DNA from: Sphingorhabdus_B arenilitoris
Lineage (GTDB): Bacteria; Pseudomonadota; Alphaproteobacteria; Sphingomonadales; Sphingomonadaceae
Reading direction: 5' to 3'
NCBI RefSeq assembly: GCF_042651485.1
Contig: NZ_JBHSDH010000013.1
Coordinates: forward strand, 992,001-1,056,000
Length of the DNA: 64,000 nucleotides
The translations under genes and the position numbers were made by a program. The notes beneath the pieces are model-generated. The model searched no databases, was not told where the DNA came from, and saw only the letters and a program-made list of their open reading frames with translations. Within the stretch, counting starts at the first letter, position 1. Every line of letters starts with the position of its first letter. Positions 52,873 to 61,931 of this stretch are shown piece after piece.

Positions 52873-54481
52873 GGCGATAGCGCAGCTGAGCCGATGAGTT
52901 CGGTTCCAGTTTCACGCGCCAGATGTGTTTTCCTTTGCGTTTGAAGACCGAGTTAGAAAAGCGAGCATAATTGTAATTTCGCACTTCAAATTCCACCTCA
53001 ATCAAGACGCTGTCGGACCCGTTATTTTTAACAGTCATTTCTTTGTCAGCCCAACCATGTCCGGTGGTTATCGTATCGGTATCAGAGCCGATTTTATAAT
53101 CGTCACCACTGGGCAGTTTTATTTCAACATCTTCTCCGATAGATTTGTCTTGAAGGACCGATTGTCCCAGTAATTGCCGTCCTTGCGAACCAAGTTGGAA
53201 AAGCCCCACTTGGCCCTGTGGCAGCGATTCGCCGCCGCCATTGGCTCTGCGATTTTCAAAACGGAATATAAGCTGCGGATTGTCAGCGCCATTGCCGTAA
53301 TGCGGAATTTTGAACAGGGTCTCGCCCTTCAACTGCCGCGGTTCCAAAAAGCGGACCTGCTTCATACTCTGGGCCAGAACATCGGTTGAAAAAGGAATGG
53401 TATAGAGTTTCAAATCACCCAGGTCTGTGCGCTCCACTCGCCTTGTGCCAGTGACAACAATAACTTCATCATCCCCCCCGCCGTATCCATCATCGCCGCG
53501 CCGTTGAATGTTAAAAATTTCGTTGGTATCGGCGATGGAGGGCGATGCCAAATTGGCAAGATAGGGCGCGCGGCCCGTTGTGCCTTGCGGCCAACATTCA
53601 AAGCTAATGTCGATATTATCGCTACTGTAAGGATCATTTTCTTTCTCACGCTCCAACGCATCTGCGTCGTGGTCGCTCAATTCCGCACGGGCGGTAGTTC
53701 CAGCGACCGCACTCAATTCTACTTTCGGAAAACTGGTTCTATCCTTGCTGGCTATTGTCATCCAGCCAAAGAGGCGCAGCGATTGACCGTCAGGCGAAAA
53801 GGTGGCCACATAATCGGCCTGCCAATCAAAATTATTGGCCAAATAAGCAAGCGTAACCGTCATCTTGCCGCCCTTGTTATCGGGCCGAGTGGTCATTGAC
53901 AAAGTCGGCTTGGCGGTTAGGTCCACGGGCACTCCGGGGAAAAGGATGGTGCCAACACCATCGCTGCAATTCACCGCCTCATAACCGCGACCGGTTTTCA
54001 GGATTAACCGGTCGGGCTGTGACAGGATTGTTGCTTGCTCTTCTCTAATCTCTCCCGTTTTGTCATCGGTAACCCTGATGGAAACAAGCTGCCCTGTATA
54101 GGCGTCCAGCAACCCACGCTGCGACAATAAGCGGCTATCGAAATTTTTCTCTTTCCAAGAATCTGCTTTCATCAATATGGCGCTTTGCGGAATAATGCCG
54201 CTGGCTACACCTTCAAAACGGACGGTGACCTGCCCTGGCGGCAAATTGATCGTCCGCGTTTCGGTAATCATCGCAAAGCCTTTTAAGGGCTCTTCATTCT
54301 CTGGATCAAACTCCAGAAAATCATTCTCCCTGGTACGCGCCGAACGATAGATTGTAACTGTCCGCGCCGTCGGCTCTGGTGCCACGACAATATGCTTGCT
54401 TGGCACAGTTTGGGCTTTCAGGCCCGCTGCGCTGCCGAAAGCCACATATAAACTACACAGAAGGAAGATAAGGCACCGCAT
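52832..54481 (-). CDS. DUF4139-type exported protein with a TonB-box-like insert
   Basis: A 549-residue exported protein (signal LIFLLCSLYVAFGSAAGLKA). It is paralogous to the gene just upstream: PPGQVTVRFEGVASGIIPQS, TAKPTLSM and DWQADYVATFSPD correspond to segments there. Between about residues 305 and 360 it has an acidic, low-complexity insert (DDGYGGGDDEVIVVTGTRRV) whose last part reads like a TonB box. The start at 54481 is supported by TTGAGGA, which overlaps the stop of the upstream gene. Proteins of this kind are mucoidy-inhibitor-like in some annotations. Role unknown. Confidence 0.78.
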   Translation of the reverse strand: MRCLIFLLCSLYVAFGSAAGLKAQTVPSKHIVVAPEPTARTVTIYRSARTRENDFLEFDPENEEPLKGFAMITETRTINLPPGQVTVRFEGVASGIIPQSAILMKADSWKEKNFDSRLLSQRGLLDAYTGQLVSIRVTDDKTGEIREEQATILSQPDRLILKTGRGYEAVNCSDGVGTILFPGVPVDLTAKPTLSMTTRPDNKGGKMTVTLAYLANNFDWQADYVATFSPDGQSLRLFGWMTIASKDRTSFPKVELSAVAGTTARAELSDHDADALEREKENDPYSSDNIDISFECWPQGTTGRAPYLANLASPSIADTNEIFNIQRRGDDGYGGGDDEVIVVTGTRRVERTDLGDLKLYTIPFSTDVLAQSMKQVRFLEPRQLKGETLFKIPHYGNGADNPQLIFRFENRRANGGGESLPQGQVGLFQLGSQGRQLLGQSVLQDKSIGEDVEIKLPSGDDYKIGSDTDTITTGHGWADKEMTVKNNGSDSVLIEVEFEVRNYNYARFSNSVFKRKGKHIWRVKLEPNSSAQLRYRLTDKPEEEEAEVW

Positions 54482-54492
54482 TGCGGTTTTCC

Positions 54493-56007
54493 TCAATAAG
54501 TCGTCAAAAAGGTGACGACCAGATCGGTCTTACCATTTGCAGGAACGGGAACCTGCCATTTGCGCCGGTCAGCATCAACCTGAACGCCCTTGATACTCTC
54601 GTCGGTAATCCGAGTTTCTTCGTACCATCCTCGCAACTCATTTTGCCAAATGTCGACAGTCACAGGCACTGAACGGGCATTGGTAATATTATAGCGGATC
54701 GTATTTTCCCAGAATGTTGACGTCGATGTAATCTGAGTGGATCGTACTGTTGCCAATCCGCCAGCGGTGTAAATGCGATATTCAACGGTGTCTTCCCATC
54801 GCTTCCATGGAATTTTTTCCCGCTTCTCCAATATTGGGAATATTTTTACATCAAAAGCATAGCCGGTTGCCATTTCCATGTCAGAACCGGTCGGGGTGTG
54901 ATCGATATTGCTCTCTCCGACAAAGCGCGCTTTGCCTTTATCATCGCGCATATATACGCGCACGACGCCTGCAGGTAGAGCATTGCCCAGTCCGCCTTTC
55001 TTGCCGGTGTTAAATTTTAACACGCTAACCGCGCTCACGGGTTCTTCATGACGGCAGCCCCAATAGCATTCAAATCGGTAACCACGTTGCGCGCTGACAC
55101 CGGCCACATCGAGAAAGCTGACTTGCTTTTTCTGATTAGTAGAAATGGTGGTACGGCCATCGATATTATAGAGGTAAAGATCACCGACTTTTTCTTCGTC
55201 GCTCGCCTCGTTACCCGCTGAACGGTTGTAGCTGTCGGCATTGTTGTTATTGCCATAGCCATAGCCGTAGCGGCGATACCGGTTACCCTGGCTGAGTTTC
55301 AGAACGTCGCCCGCAGCCAGTGTCAGCTTTGCATCACGATAAGCAGTGCCACTGCTATTGGTCAACGTTACCCAACCCTGCAAATCCATGCTATTTTTGG
55401 CTTCATCGAACAGCCCAACATAATCGGCTTTCCATCCCAGCCCACTGCTCAGATAAGACAGGGTCAACGGACGAGTGCCTGACTTGGCGGAATCAAGCGT
55501 AACCGACAATGTTGGCCGTGCGCGCAGATTTGGGGGGATACGGTCAAAGATAACGCGAGTCGGCGTTCCATCATCACGCAGCACCTCAACCTTACCACCT
55601 GATTCAATAACGACGCCGCCGTTGACGGCCAGCACCTTAACCTGTTCCGGTTCGGTAACACCAGTGACGGGGTCTTTCCGAATGATGGTGATCGATTGCC
55701 CTTCCGCTTTCTGCATCAGCTTTTCGGGGGATAGCAGGTCGTAATCAAAATTCTGTTCGGCAATCTCGATTCCATCGCCGGTCAGGGTAACGGTTTCCGG
55801 CCGGATCGAGGCCGACACATCGGGAAATTCCTGACGACTTGTCCCGGCGGGCAGCGACACATTTCTCACATCCTCAACCAACGCCATTTCCGAATAGATG
55901 GTGACGCTCACGTCACCTTGCGCGGGAGAAGCTGTTTGATCGGTAACAACCTGCGCCGCAGCAGGCGACGCCATCAAAACCGGCAACAAAAAAATATGCT
56001 TCCCCAT
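54493..56007 (-). CDS. DUF4139-domain exported protein
   Basis: A 504-residue exported protein (signal MGKHIFLLPVLMASPAAAQV). The N-terminal part (VTIYSEMALVEDVRNVSLPA) and the C-terminal DUF4139 region (LSYLSSGLGWKADYVGLFDE, DLQGWVTLTNSSGTAYRDAK, TVEYRIYTAGG) are clear. An Asn/Gly/Tyr-rich loop (RYRRYGYGYGNNNNADSYN) interrupts it near residue 260. AGGGGG before the ATG at 56007 decides the start over 56025. It forms a tandem pair with the paralogue that follows. Function unknown; periplasmic. Confidence 0.82.
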   Translation of the reverse strand: MGKHIFLLPVLMASPAAAQVVTDQTASPAQGDVSVTIYSEMALVEDVRNVSLPAGTSRQEFPDVSASIRPETVTLTGDGIEIAEQNFDYDLLSPEKLMQKAEGQSITIIRKDPVTGVTEPEQVKVLAVNGGVVIESGGKVEVLRDDGTPTRVIFDRIPPNLRARPTLSVTLDSAKSGTRPLTLSYLSSGLGWKADYVGLFDEAKNSMDLQGWVTLTNSSGTAYRDAKLTLAAGDVLKLSQGNRYRRYGYGYGNNNNADSYNRSAGNEASDEEKVGDLYLYNIDGRTTISTNQKKQVSFLDVAGVSAQRGYRFECYWGCRHEEPVSAVSVLKFNTGKKGGLGNALPAGVVRVYMRDDKGKARFVGESNIDHTPTGSDMEMATGYAFDVKIFPILEKREKIPWKRWEDTVEYRIYTAGGLATVRSTQITSTSTFWENTIRYNITNARSVPVTVDIWQNELRGWYEETRITDESIKGVQVDADRRKWQVPVPANGKTDLVVTFLTTY

Positions 56008-56185
56008 ACTAACCCCCTTTTTCACGTAATACTCTTACTGAATTTTTAGATGCTATTACTTAAGAGCGCCTAAACAAACCGAAAAAATGGGTCTTCTGAA
56101 ATTATCATCCTCCGTTACGACTTGCCTGGCACTTAAACGCCGCTCCACTTATCGCCAGCCATCGAACACGCAGACCGCTGGGGCG

Positions 56186-56647
56186 TCAGCCTGCGCTTAA
56201 TTCAATGTCGAAGCCCATAATCTTGAACCATTCCCGGTCTTTCATCGCCCGTTTTTCAGCTAGCGGAAGTATCACGGACGCTATTACAGCATGGGCGTCG
56301 CGATCGTTTTTTATAGCATTCAGCACCACGTCGATTGCGGATTTGATGGCTTCCGTTTGCTCGCGCGGATGCCCTTCCGGATTACCAAGAGCGGCACGCA
56401 ATAGCTGCGCAGCATCAGCAGGGCAGCCCGCAGCAAGTATGGCCTCTCCCATTGCGGTGATATCGGCCAGCTCCTCTGCTTCATAGGCCGGAACATGATC
56501 CAATGTGCCCTGAATGATTTGAAGCTGTCCCATGGCCATCATCACTTGCTCTTGTGCAAGGCTGGCAGACGCAGGTAGCGCAGGCAGAATGACAGTTTCC
56601 AATGCGCGCAATACGCTGCTGAGGCGGTCGTTGATTGAGGGGTTCAT
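56186..56647 (-). CDS. Small partner of the phosphotransferase (LvaB/DUF6285-like)
   Basis: A 153-residue, largely helical protein with no signal: RLSSVLRALETVILPALP, then LAQEQVMMAMGQLQIIQGTL, and an acidic middle. It overlaps the phosphotransferase gene by 4 bases. In Pseudomonas putida the kinase LvaA needs a small partner LvaB to phosphorylate 4-hydroxyacyl-CoA, and small DUF6285 proteins accompany such kinases. The position, size and helical pattern fit that role. Sequence similarity was judged by eye only. Confidence 0.65.
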   Translation of the reverse strand: MNPSINDRLSSVLRALETVILPALPASASLAQEQVMMAMGQLQIIQGTLDHVPAYEAEELADITAMGEAILAAGCPADAAQLLRAALGNPEGHPREQTEAIKSAIDVVLNAIKNDRDAHAVIASVILPLAEKRAMKDREWFKIMGFDIELSAG

Positions 56648-57771
56648 TGACTTTCCTCCATTTGCAAAAGCCGGGCCAGATCATGCACGAAAAGCGGTCC
56701 CGTTCCTGCGAGCAGCGTGAGCAAAACATCCTGATGATTATGTGCGTGGCGCGCCGATCTCATTCCTAATGCGGCGACAAGAATGTAGCTTTTCCATGCA
56801 TTAAAGACGGTAAAATAATGCAAAGATTTGGGGTTCACTATGTTACCGCTCGCGGCCTCATAGGCGGCGATCATCTCACGGGGCGGCAACAGATCACTGG
56901 CGCGGAAAATACCATCGATTTTGCTCCCGAAAACGGGCTGCAACAACCATGCAAGATCATCGTGATAATCGCCAAGATAGCACATTTCCCAATCAAGCAT
57001 GGCGGTAATTTCACCGCTGGCTTCGTCGAAAAGATAATTGCCGGTTCGGTAGTCGCCGTGAACCACGCCGACCTTCGGACAGTCGGGAATATTATCTTCC
57101 AACCACTGTGTGGCTAGCCGCAAGGCGGGCTCCTTTGTTATCGCATCCTGCTCCAATAGCTCTTTCCAGAAATTGATGAGCCAACGAGTCGGCTGTTTCG
57201 GATCGGCTAGCGGAGCGGTGAAGCTGGGCAGATGCGCCAATTGCCAATCAAAATTATGTATCTTCGCCAGCATGGCGGTAAATTGAGGGAGAATTTTGCC
57301 CCGCAAAGGATCGCCAAGTACAGTGCCAAGGCCGGTGACGGTAACGCCGTCACTGGCCGGTTTGGTGACGCCGCCAACAAATTCCATGATGACAGCGGGC
57401 TGCCCAAAATGAGCGCCATCGGCGTCCAGCCATATTGGTTTGGGAACCGGAACGACACCTTGGAACGCCATCAAAATCTCATATTCGCGCGCCCGGCTGG
57501 TTTCCGTTATGCCTTCCAATGGGTCCATCCGCAGCACGAATTTTTCGGCTTCGCCATCGGAGCCGGAGAGCGTAAAAACAAATTGCTCCTTAGATGCACC
57601 GCCGCCCATGCGCGCGACATCACTGACGCTTGCACCCGGACGCTCTTTGGAAAAAAAGTCTTGCAACATTGCGGCCACACCCGCGTCATTTTGCGGCAGA
57701 TACGGCGGCATTGTTCGCCGCTGTTTCCGTTTTTCAAGCAACGCGGCGAGATACGGTTCGGTGTCAATCAT
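56644..57771 (-). CDS. Phosphotransferase of the APH/ACAD10-11 kinase type (LvaA-like)
   Basis: A 375-residue kinase-fold protein. The nucleotide part has MGGGASKEQFVFTLSG and FVLRMDPLEG, a catalytic loop VVHGDYRTGNYLFDE (Brenner motif HxDxxxxN) and the metal motif MLDWEMCYLGDYHDDLAWLL. Relatives phosphorylate the hydroxyl group of hydroxyacyl-CoAs (LvaA; the kinase part of ACAD10/11) before elimination, rather than antibiotics. It is coupled to the small partner gene after it and lies 12 bases before the 3' end of the SDR gene, on the same strand. Confidence 0.85.
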   Translation of the reverse strand: MIDTEPYLAALLEKRKQRRTMPPYLPQNDAGVAAMLQDFFSKERPGASVSDVARMGGGASKEQFVFTLSGSDGEAEKFVLRMDPLEGITETSRAREYEILMAFQGVVPVPKPIWLDADGAHFGQPAVIMEFVGGVTKPASDGVTVTGLGTVLGDPLRGKILPQFTAMLAKIHNFDWQLAHLPSFTAPLADPKQPTRWLINFWKELLEQDAITKEPALRLATQWLEDNIPDCPKVGVVHGDYRTGNYLFDEASGEITAMLDWEMCYLGDYHDDLAWLLQPVFGSKIDGIFRASDLLPPREMIAAYEAASGNIVNPKSLHYFTVFNAWKSYILVAALGMRSARHAHNHQDVLLTLLAGTGPLFVHDLARLLQMEESQ

Positions 57772-57783
57772 TTTGCAACCCCT

Positions 57784-58551
57784 TCACAATGCTAAGAAGC
57801 CGCCATCGACGGGATAGTTACCGCCGGTGCAGAAGCTGGCTTCATCGCTGGCTAAGAAGGTAACAATATTGGCCACTTCTTCATTGGTTCCATATCGGCC
57901 CATTGGAATAAGCGCGGAAAAACCGGCACGCGCAGCAGATGGATCATCGGGAGATGCCTGCCCCTCAATGGACGCCATCATCGCATTATCAATCGGTGCG
58001 GGAGCAACGGCATTTACCCGGATATGTGCAGCCGCCAGCTCTGCTGCTGCTGCTTTTACTAAACCCACAATGCCATGCTTGCTGGCTGTATATGGACCAA
58101 TTCCCGCAACGCCGACAGTTCCCGTTACCGATGACATCGCAATGATCGAGCCGCCTTTTTCCATCATCGCCAATGCACCGTGTTTGATAGCCAAAAATGT
58201 GCCTCGAATATTCGCAATCTGCACAGCATCGAAATCCTCAACGCTGGTCAGGGTGAGCGGGCAAACCTTGCCCTCGCTGCCTGCGTTGGCGACCATAATA
58301 TCGACACCGCCAAAGGCGGCGACGGTCGCTTTGATTAACGCTTCGACGTCTTTTTCCTCTGCGGGCTGTCCAGCGCAGCAAGCGATCATATCGCCGCCGC
58401 CTAGCTTTTCTTTTGTGGCCTGAAGCCGGGCCAAATCGCGTCCGGCAAGCATTACATTTGCGCCGTCCGCCAGGAATTTTGCCGCCGTTGCCGATCCGAT
58501 TCCGCCGGTAGCACCTGTAATAATAGCTGTCTTATTCGCTAGTCTGCCCAT
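57784..58551 (-). CDS. Short-chain dehydrogenase/reductase
   Basis: A 255-residue NAD(P)-dependent SDR. The cofactor motif TGATGGIGSATAAKFLADG, the NAG motif MVANAGSEG, the catalytic Ser in AMSSVTGTVG and YTASKHG with the Tyr and Lys, and the C-terminal DEASFCTGGNYPVDGGF are all present. GAGGAGAG precedes the start at 58551. It is the first gene of the minus-strand unit SDR - kinase - partner and divergent from tetR, so the shared operator probably controls both sides. Substrate likely a secondary alcohol. Confidence 0.92.
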   Translation of the reverse strand: MGRLANKTAIITGATGGIGSATAAKFLADGANVMLAGRDLARLQATKEKLGGGDMIACCAGQPAEEKDVEALIKATVAAFGGVDIMVANAGSEGKVCPLTLTSVEDFDAVQIANIRGTFLAIKHGALAMMEKGGSIIAMSSVTGTVGVAGIGPYTASKHGIVGLVKAAAAELAAAHIRVNAVAPAPIDNAMMASIEGQASPDDPSAARAGFSALIPMGRYGTNEEVANIVTFLASDEASFCTGGNYPVDGGFLAL

Positions 58552-58623
58552 CTCTCTCTCCTCAAAAAAAGACTGCTTTTCATAATAGTATCACAATTTA
58601 TTACCGATTTAATGAAACGATTA

Positions 58624-58664
58624 AAAAGTGACATTGACATCACTTTTGCAAAAATGCACTATAA
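58624..58664 (+). promoter_or_regulatory. Promoter overlapped by a palindromic operator, probably for the TetR protein
   Basis: AAAAGTGA (58624-58631) and TCACTTTT (58640-58647) are perfect inverted arms around an 8-base spacer. The spacer contains TTGACA (58634-58639), a perfect -35 element. CACTAT (17 bases on) or CTATAA (19 bases on) can serve as the -10. A repressor bound to the palindrome would cover the -35. It lies between the divergent SDR and tetR genes. The operator role is inferred. Confidence 0.6.
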
Positions 58665-58740
58665 GAGCAAGTCCTTTTGTAGGGTAAACGGGACGCTGGC
58701 CTGAGCGTGGACAGGGGCCGGCTTGGAAAAGGGAGAGTTG

Positions 58741-59406
58741 ATGGATCAGTTGATCGCCAATGTGGTAGAGGACCATCTGCCGCCTACTCGCAAGGGCAAG
58801 GCGACAAGAGAAAAGCTATTGGCCGCGGCGGCCGTGATCTTCGGCAAGTTGGGCTACGATGCTGCCCGTATTTCCGACATCGTCAAAAAAGCAGGAATCA
58901 GTCATGGCCTTTTCTACCGCCATTTCGCCGATAAAGACGCCATTTTGCTCGCCGTTTTGGAACGGCTGAATGACGGATTACGGCATACATCGGGCAAAGC
59001 AGCTGGTTCAGCGGACGGCGATAAACGAGGCATAACCCTCGAATTGCTCGAAAAACGAAACATCCTATTTTTCCGGGAATATCGAGAAAACCGGCTTCTT
59101 TTGCGTGTAGCTCGTGAAGCGGCCGCGCGTAACGAAGATAGCGGCTTTCGCGAAATGTGGTTGAAGATACGCGGGCGTTTCACACTGAGGACCCAGCGGC
59201 TTCTCGACCAGTTGATACAAAGCGGCGATATCGCTGCGATACCCGATACCGAAATGGTCGCCGAAGGGCTAAGCGCGCTTACTGAACAGCTTGCCTATGT
59301 CCAAATAGGACTTGCAGCAGAAGATCCTGACGATGCCTTTGTTGAGCGGCTTGGTAAAAGCTGCGGCCTGATCTGGTACCGGACTATATTTGGCGGCGCC
59401 GAATGA
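58741..59406 (+). CDS. TetR-family transcriptional regulator
   Basis: A 221-residue regulator. The N-terminal helix-turn-helix is standard: ATREKLLAAAAVIFGKLGYD, then ISDIVKKAGISHGLFYRHFADKDAIL. The larger C-terminal ligand domain is variable. The ATG at 58741 with GGGAG upstream is preferred to a TTG at 58723. Its stop overlaps the P450 start by 4 bases (ATGA), so the repressor is the first gene of the catabolic operon and likely regulates itself through the palindrome at 58624-58647. Confidence 0.92.
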   Translation: MDQLIANVVEDHLPPTRKGKATREKLLAAAAVIFGKLGYDAARISDIVKKAGISHGLFYRHFADKDAILLAVLERLNDGLRHTSGKAAGSADGDKRGITLELLEKRNILFFREYRENRLLLRVAREAAARNEDSGFREMWLKIRGRFTLRTQRLLDQLIQSGDIAAIPDTEMVAEGLSALTEQLAYVQIGLAAEDPDDAFVERLGKSCGLIWYRTIFGGAE

Positions 59407-60569
59407 GTGCGGTCAATCTTCTCGACCTTGCAGCATTTACAGCGTCCGCTGAACACGATCTTTTTCGCGAATTGCGCGGTTCCTCTGGGCTGTATTTTAA
59501 TCCGGAACCAGACGGGGCGGGTTTCTGGTCAGCGGTGCGTTATTGTGACGTGGAGCAAGCTGCGCGCCAGCATACGATATTCATTTCCGGTGAAGGAACG
59601 CAAATTAAAAACAGGCGGGCCGAAGGTCACGGTGCGCCCAGCGTGCATAACAGCGACCTTCCAATACACGGCAAATTGCGCGCCATCGTCATGCCTGGAT
59701 TATCGCGCAGCGCGGTTGAAAAAAGGTCGGAACAGTTTGCCGATATCGTTGATGCGCTTTTGGCGGACGTGCCACGAGGCGAAGTTTCTGACTATGTTGA
59801 AAAAATCGCCATTCGCCTGCCAATGCTGGTCATTGCCGCCATGCTAGGTGTTCCTGATGATGAGGCGCCGTTGCTTGTCGATTGGGCAAATCTGATGTCC
59901 GATGTGCGCGCCACCAATGAAGAGCAGGCAGAAGCACGCGCGCATTTATTTGAGTATTTCCGAGGTCTGGCCGACCAGAAACGCAATGCGAATGCCGATG
60001 ATATCGCCAGCCTGCTGGTACAGGCCAAGCTGAATGACGCGCCGCTCGAGCAGCAGATGCTTGACGCCTATTTCATGCTGTTGACCGTCGCGGGTAATGA
60101 AACGACCCGGTTCCTGATGACCGGCGGGCTTGCCCAGCTTGTGCGGCAAGATGACTGGCCGAAATTGCGCGATACGCCGGGCCTGATCCCTTCTGCGATT
60201 GAAGAAATGTGCCGGTTTGTCTCACCTGTTACACATATGCGGCGCACAGCATCGCAAGACACCGAGCTTGCCGGCCAGAAAATCTGTAAAGGCGACAAAC
60301 TAGTGCTCTGGTTTGCAAGCGCCAACCGGGATGAAGCCGTATTTGCTGACCCGGATAAGCTGGTATTGGACCGCAGCCCCAACCCGCATATGGGCTTTGG
60401 CATCGGCGCGCATTTTTGTTTGGGTACCCATCTAGCCCGGTTTGAAACTAAGCTGTTTTTTGAAGCTCTAGCGCGGCAGGTTCAGCAAATTGAGCTTTGT
60501 GAAGCGCCCGAGCGCCTGCCGTCTAACTGGTTCACTGGCTGGACAAAAATGATGGTGCGCTTTTCATGA
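59403..60569 (+). CDS. Cytochrome P450
   Basis: A 388-residue soluble bacterial P450. The I-helix motif is LLTVAGNETTRFLM, the ExxR motif lies in AIEEMCRFVSP, and the heme-binding loop is MGFGIGAHFCLGTHLARFE with the axial Cys. Such enzymes hydroxylate hydrophobic substrates with electrons from a ferredoxin and its reductase; no ferredoxin gene is in this cluster. The overall layout resembles steroid- or terpene-type P450s of Actinobacteria and sphingomonads. It overlaps both tetR and the SDR gene by 4 bases. Confidence 0.93.
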   Translation: MSAVNLLDLAAFTASAEHDLFRELRGSSGLYFNPEPDGAGFWSAVRYCDVEQAARQHTIFISGEGTQIKNRRAEGHGAPSVHNSDLPIHGKLRAIVMPGLSRSAVEKRSEQFADIVDALLADVPRGEVSDYVEKIAIRLPMLVIAAMLGVPDDEAPLLVDWANLMSDVRATNEEQAEARAHLFEYFRGLADQKRNANADDIASLLVQAKLNDAPLEQQMLDAYFMLLTVAGNETTRFLMTGGLAQLVRQDDWPKLRDTPGLIPSAIEEMCRFVSPVTHMRRTASQDTELAGQKICKGDKLVLWFASANRDEAVFADPDKLVLDRSPNPHMGFGIGAHFCLGTHLARFETKLFFEALARQVQQIELCEAPERLPSNWFTGWTKMMVRFS

Positions 60570-61324
60570 GCCGCCGCATCGTCATAACGGGCGCAGCAAG
60601 CGGTATCGGCCTTGCGCTTTACCGGCAGGTAAAAGCAGCAGGTGATATTCCGATTGGTCTGGACCGGCAGCAGGGCGAAGGCTGCGACCTTGTATGTGAC
60701 CTCACCGATGCCGCCGCGATTGCAGCAACGGTGGAAAAATTAGACGCGCCGCTCGCTGGGCTGGCGCTGGTTGCCGGTGTTCCGGGCACCGCCCCCATTG
60801 CAACAATCTTGGCCGTAAACATCCATGCGCCTCGGCTGTTGACCGAAGCGCTGCTCCCCAAATTGCGGAAAGGCGCAGCGATTGTCGCGGTGTCCAGCAT
60901 TACGGCGCTGCGATGCGATGCCTCGGCTGAAGAATTGGACCGTATGCTGTCATTCGCGCCGGATCAATTGGCTGCGGCATGTCAGAACAGAGACGGCAAG
61001 GCTGCCTATGAGCTGTCAAAGGCGCTGCTAAATCGGTGGGCAACGCTTCAGACCTTTGAGCTTTCAGATAAACATATTCGGATAAATACGGTTAGCCCGG
61101 GACCTGTCGAAACCCCGATCCTCGCCGACTTTGAAGCGTCTATTGGTACCGAGAAGATTGCTGCTGCCGCCCGCATTGCGGGACGACATGGCCGCCCGGA
61201 TGAAATTGCTGCATCGGTTGCCTTTCTGCTTTCGGATGCGGCCAGCTGGGTAAATGGAACCGATCTGAAAGTTGACGGCGGATATCATGCAAAGCGCCTA
61301 GGACCAGTCCGGGGCGGGGACTGA
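60566..61324 (+). CDS. Short-chain dehydrogenase/reductase (hydroxysteroid dehydrogenase-like)
   Basis: A 252-residue SDR of the 3-alpha-hydroxysteroid / coniferyl-alcohol dehydrogenase type: VITGAASGIGLALYRQVKAA, the short segment GLDRQQGEGCDLVCDLTD, LALVAGVPGTAP, the catalytic Ser in AVSSITALRC and Tyr-Lys in AAYELSKALL, and NGTDLKVDGGYHA at the end. The insert after the catalytic Ser (CDASAEELDRMLSFAPD) is typical of that group. It overlaps the P450 gene by 4 bases. The substrate is likely a cyclic or hydrophobic secondary alcohol. Confidence 0.9.
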   Translation: MSRRIVITGAASGIGLALYRQVKAAGDIPIGLDRQQGEGCDLVCDLTDAAAIAATVEKLDAPLAGLALVAGVPGTAPIATILAVNIHAPRLLTEALLPKLRKGAAIVAVSSITALRCDASAEELDRMLSFAPDQLAAACQNRDGKAAYELSKALLNRWATLQTFELSDKHIRINTVSPGPVETPILADFEASIGTEKIAAAARIAGRHGRPDEIAASVAFLLSDAASWVNGTDLKVDGGYHAKRLGPVRGGD

Positions 61325-61325
61325 T

Positions 61326-61931
61326 ATGCGGTTGATCTTGGTCCGTCACGGAAAACCCGAAACGAATGGCGCTGCCACTCTTGCCAATCCGCCACTATCC
61401 GATATCGGCAGGCAGCAAGCAGATTATACCGCCCAATATCTGCGCCATGAGGGTATTGACGCTGTAATCCATTCCGGCATGGACCGGGCGCGCGACACCG
61501 CCGCGCCTTTGGCGAAACTTTTGAGTGCAGAAATGGCCAGCCTGACCGCGCTGGGCGAAATTGACCGCTATGGTGGCCGTTATGCCAATGTCGAAAGTAT
61601 ACGCGCCCAAGGCGAGCATGAATGGCAGAATTTTCTACGCGATCCGCTTGGCTATTTCGATGTTGATGAACAGCAATTTATTCAAGAAACACTCGCGGGA
61701 TTTGCCAGCCTCTTCCAAAATCAAAGGCGAAAGACGCTGGCGATTTTCACCCATGGATTTCCAATCAACATTCTGTTGACCCATGCACTAGGGCTGGACG
61801 GGATTGCCAACTTCGTCCCCGATTATTGTTCGATCACGCGATTGACGGGAAGCGCGCTCGACAAGTTAACCGTCGTCAGCATCAATGAAACCGCTCATCT
61901 GTCCGACCATCTGGCGAAGGAAAAGCTGTGA
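61326..61931 (+). CDS. Histidine phosphatase superfamily protein
   Basis: A 201-residue phosphatase: the N-terminal LILVRHGKPETNG (RHG catalytic motif), VIHSGMDRARDTAAPLA and the late TLAIFTHGFPINILLTHAL with the second His. Members include phosphoglycerate mutase-like phosphatases and AlphaP enzymes. In this setting, beside a kinase, it may remove phosphate from a pathway intermediate or a by-product; that is inference. It starts one base after the SDR stop and overlaps the CoA ligase start. Confidence 0.9.
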   Translation: MRLILVRHGKPETNGAATLANPPLSDIGRQQADYTAQYLRHEGIDAVIHSGMDRARDTAAPLAKLLSAEMASLTALGEIDRYGGRYANVESIRAQGEHEWQNFLRDPLGYFDVDEQQFIQETLAGFASLFQNQRRKTLAIFTHGFPINILLTHALGLDGIANFVPDYCSITRLTGSALDKLTVVSINETAHLSDHLAKEKL

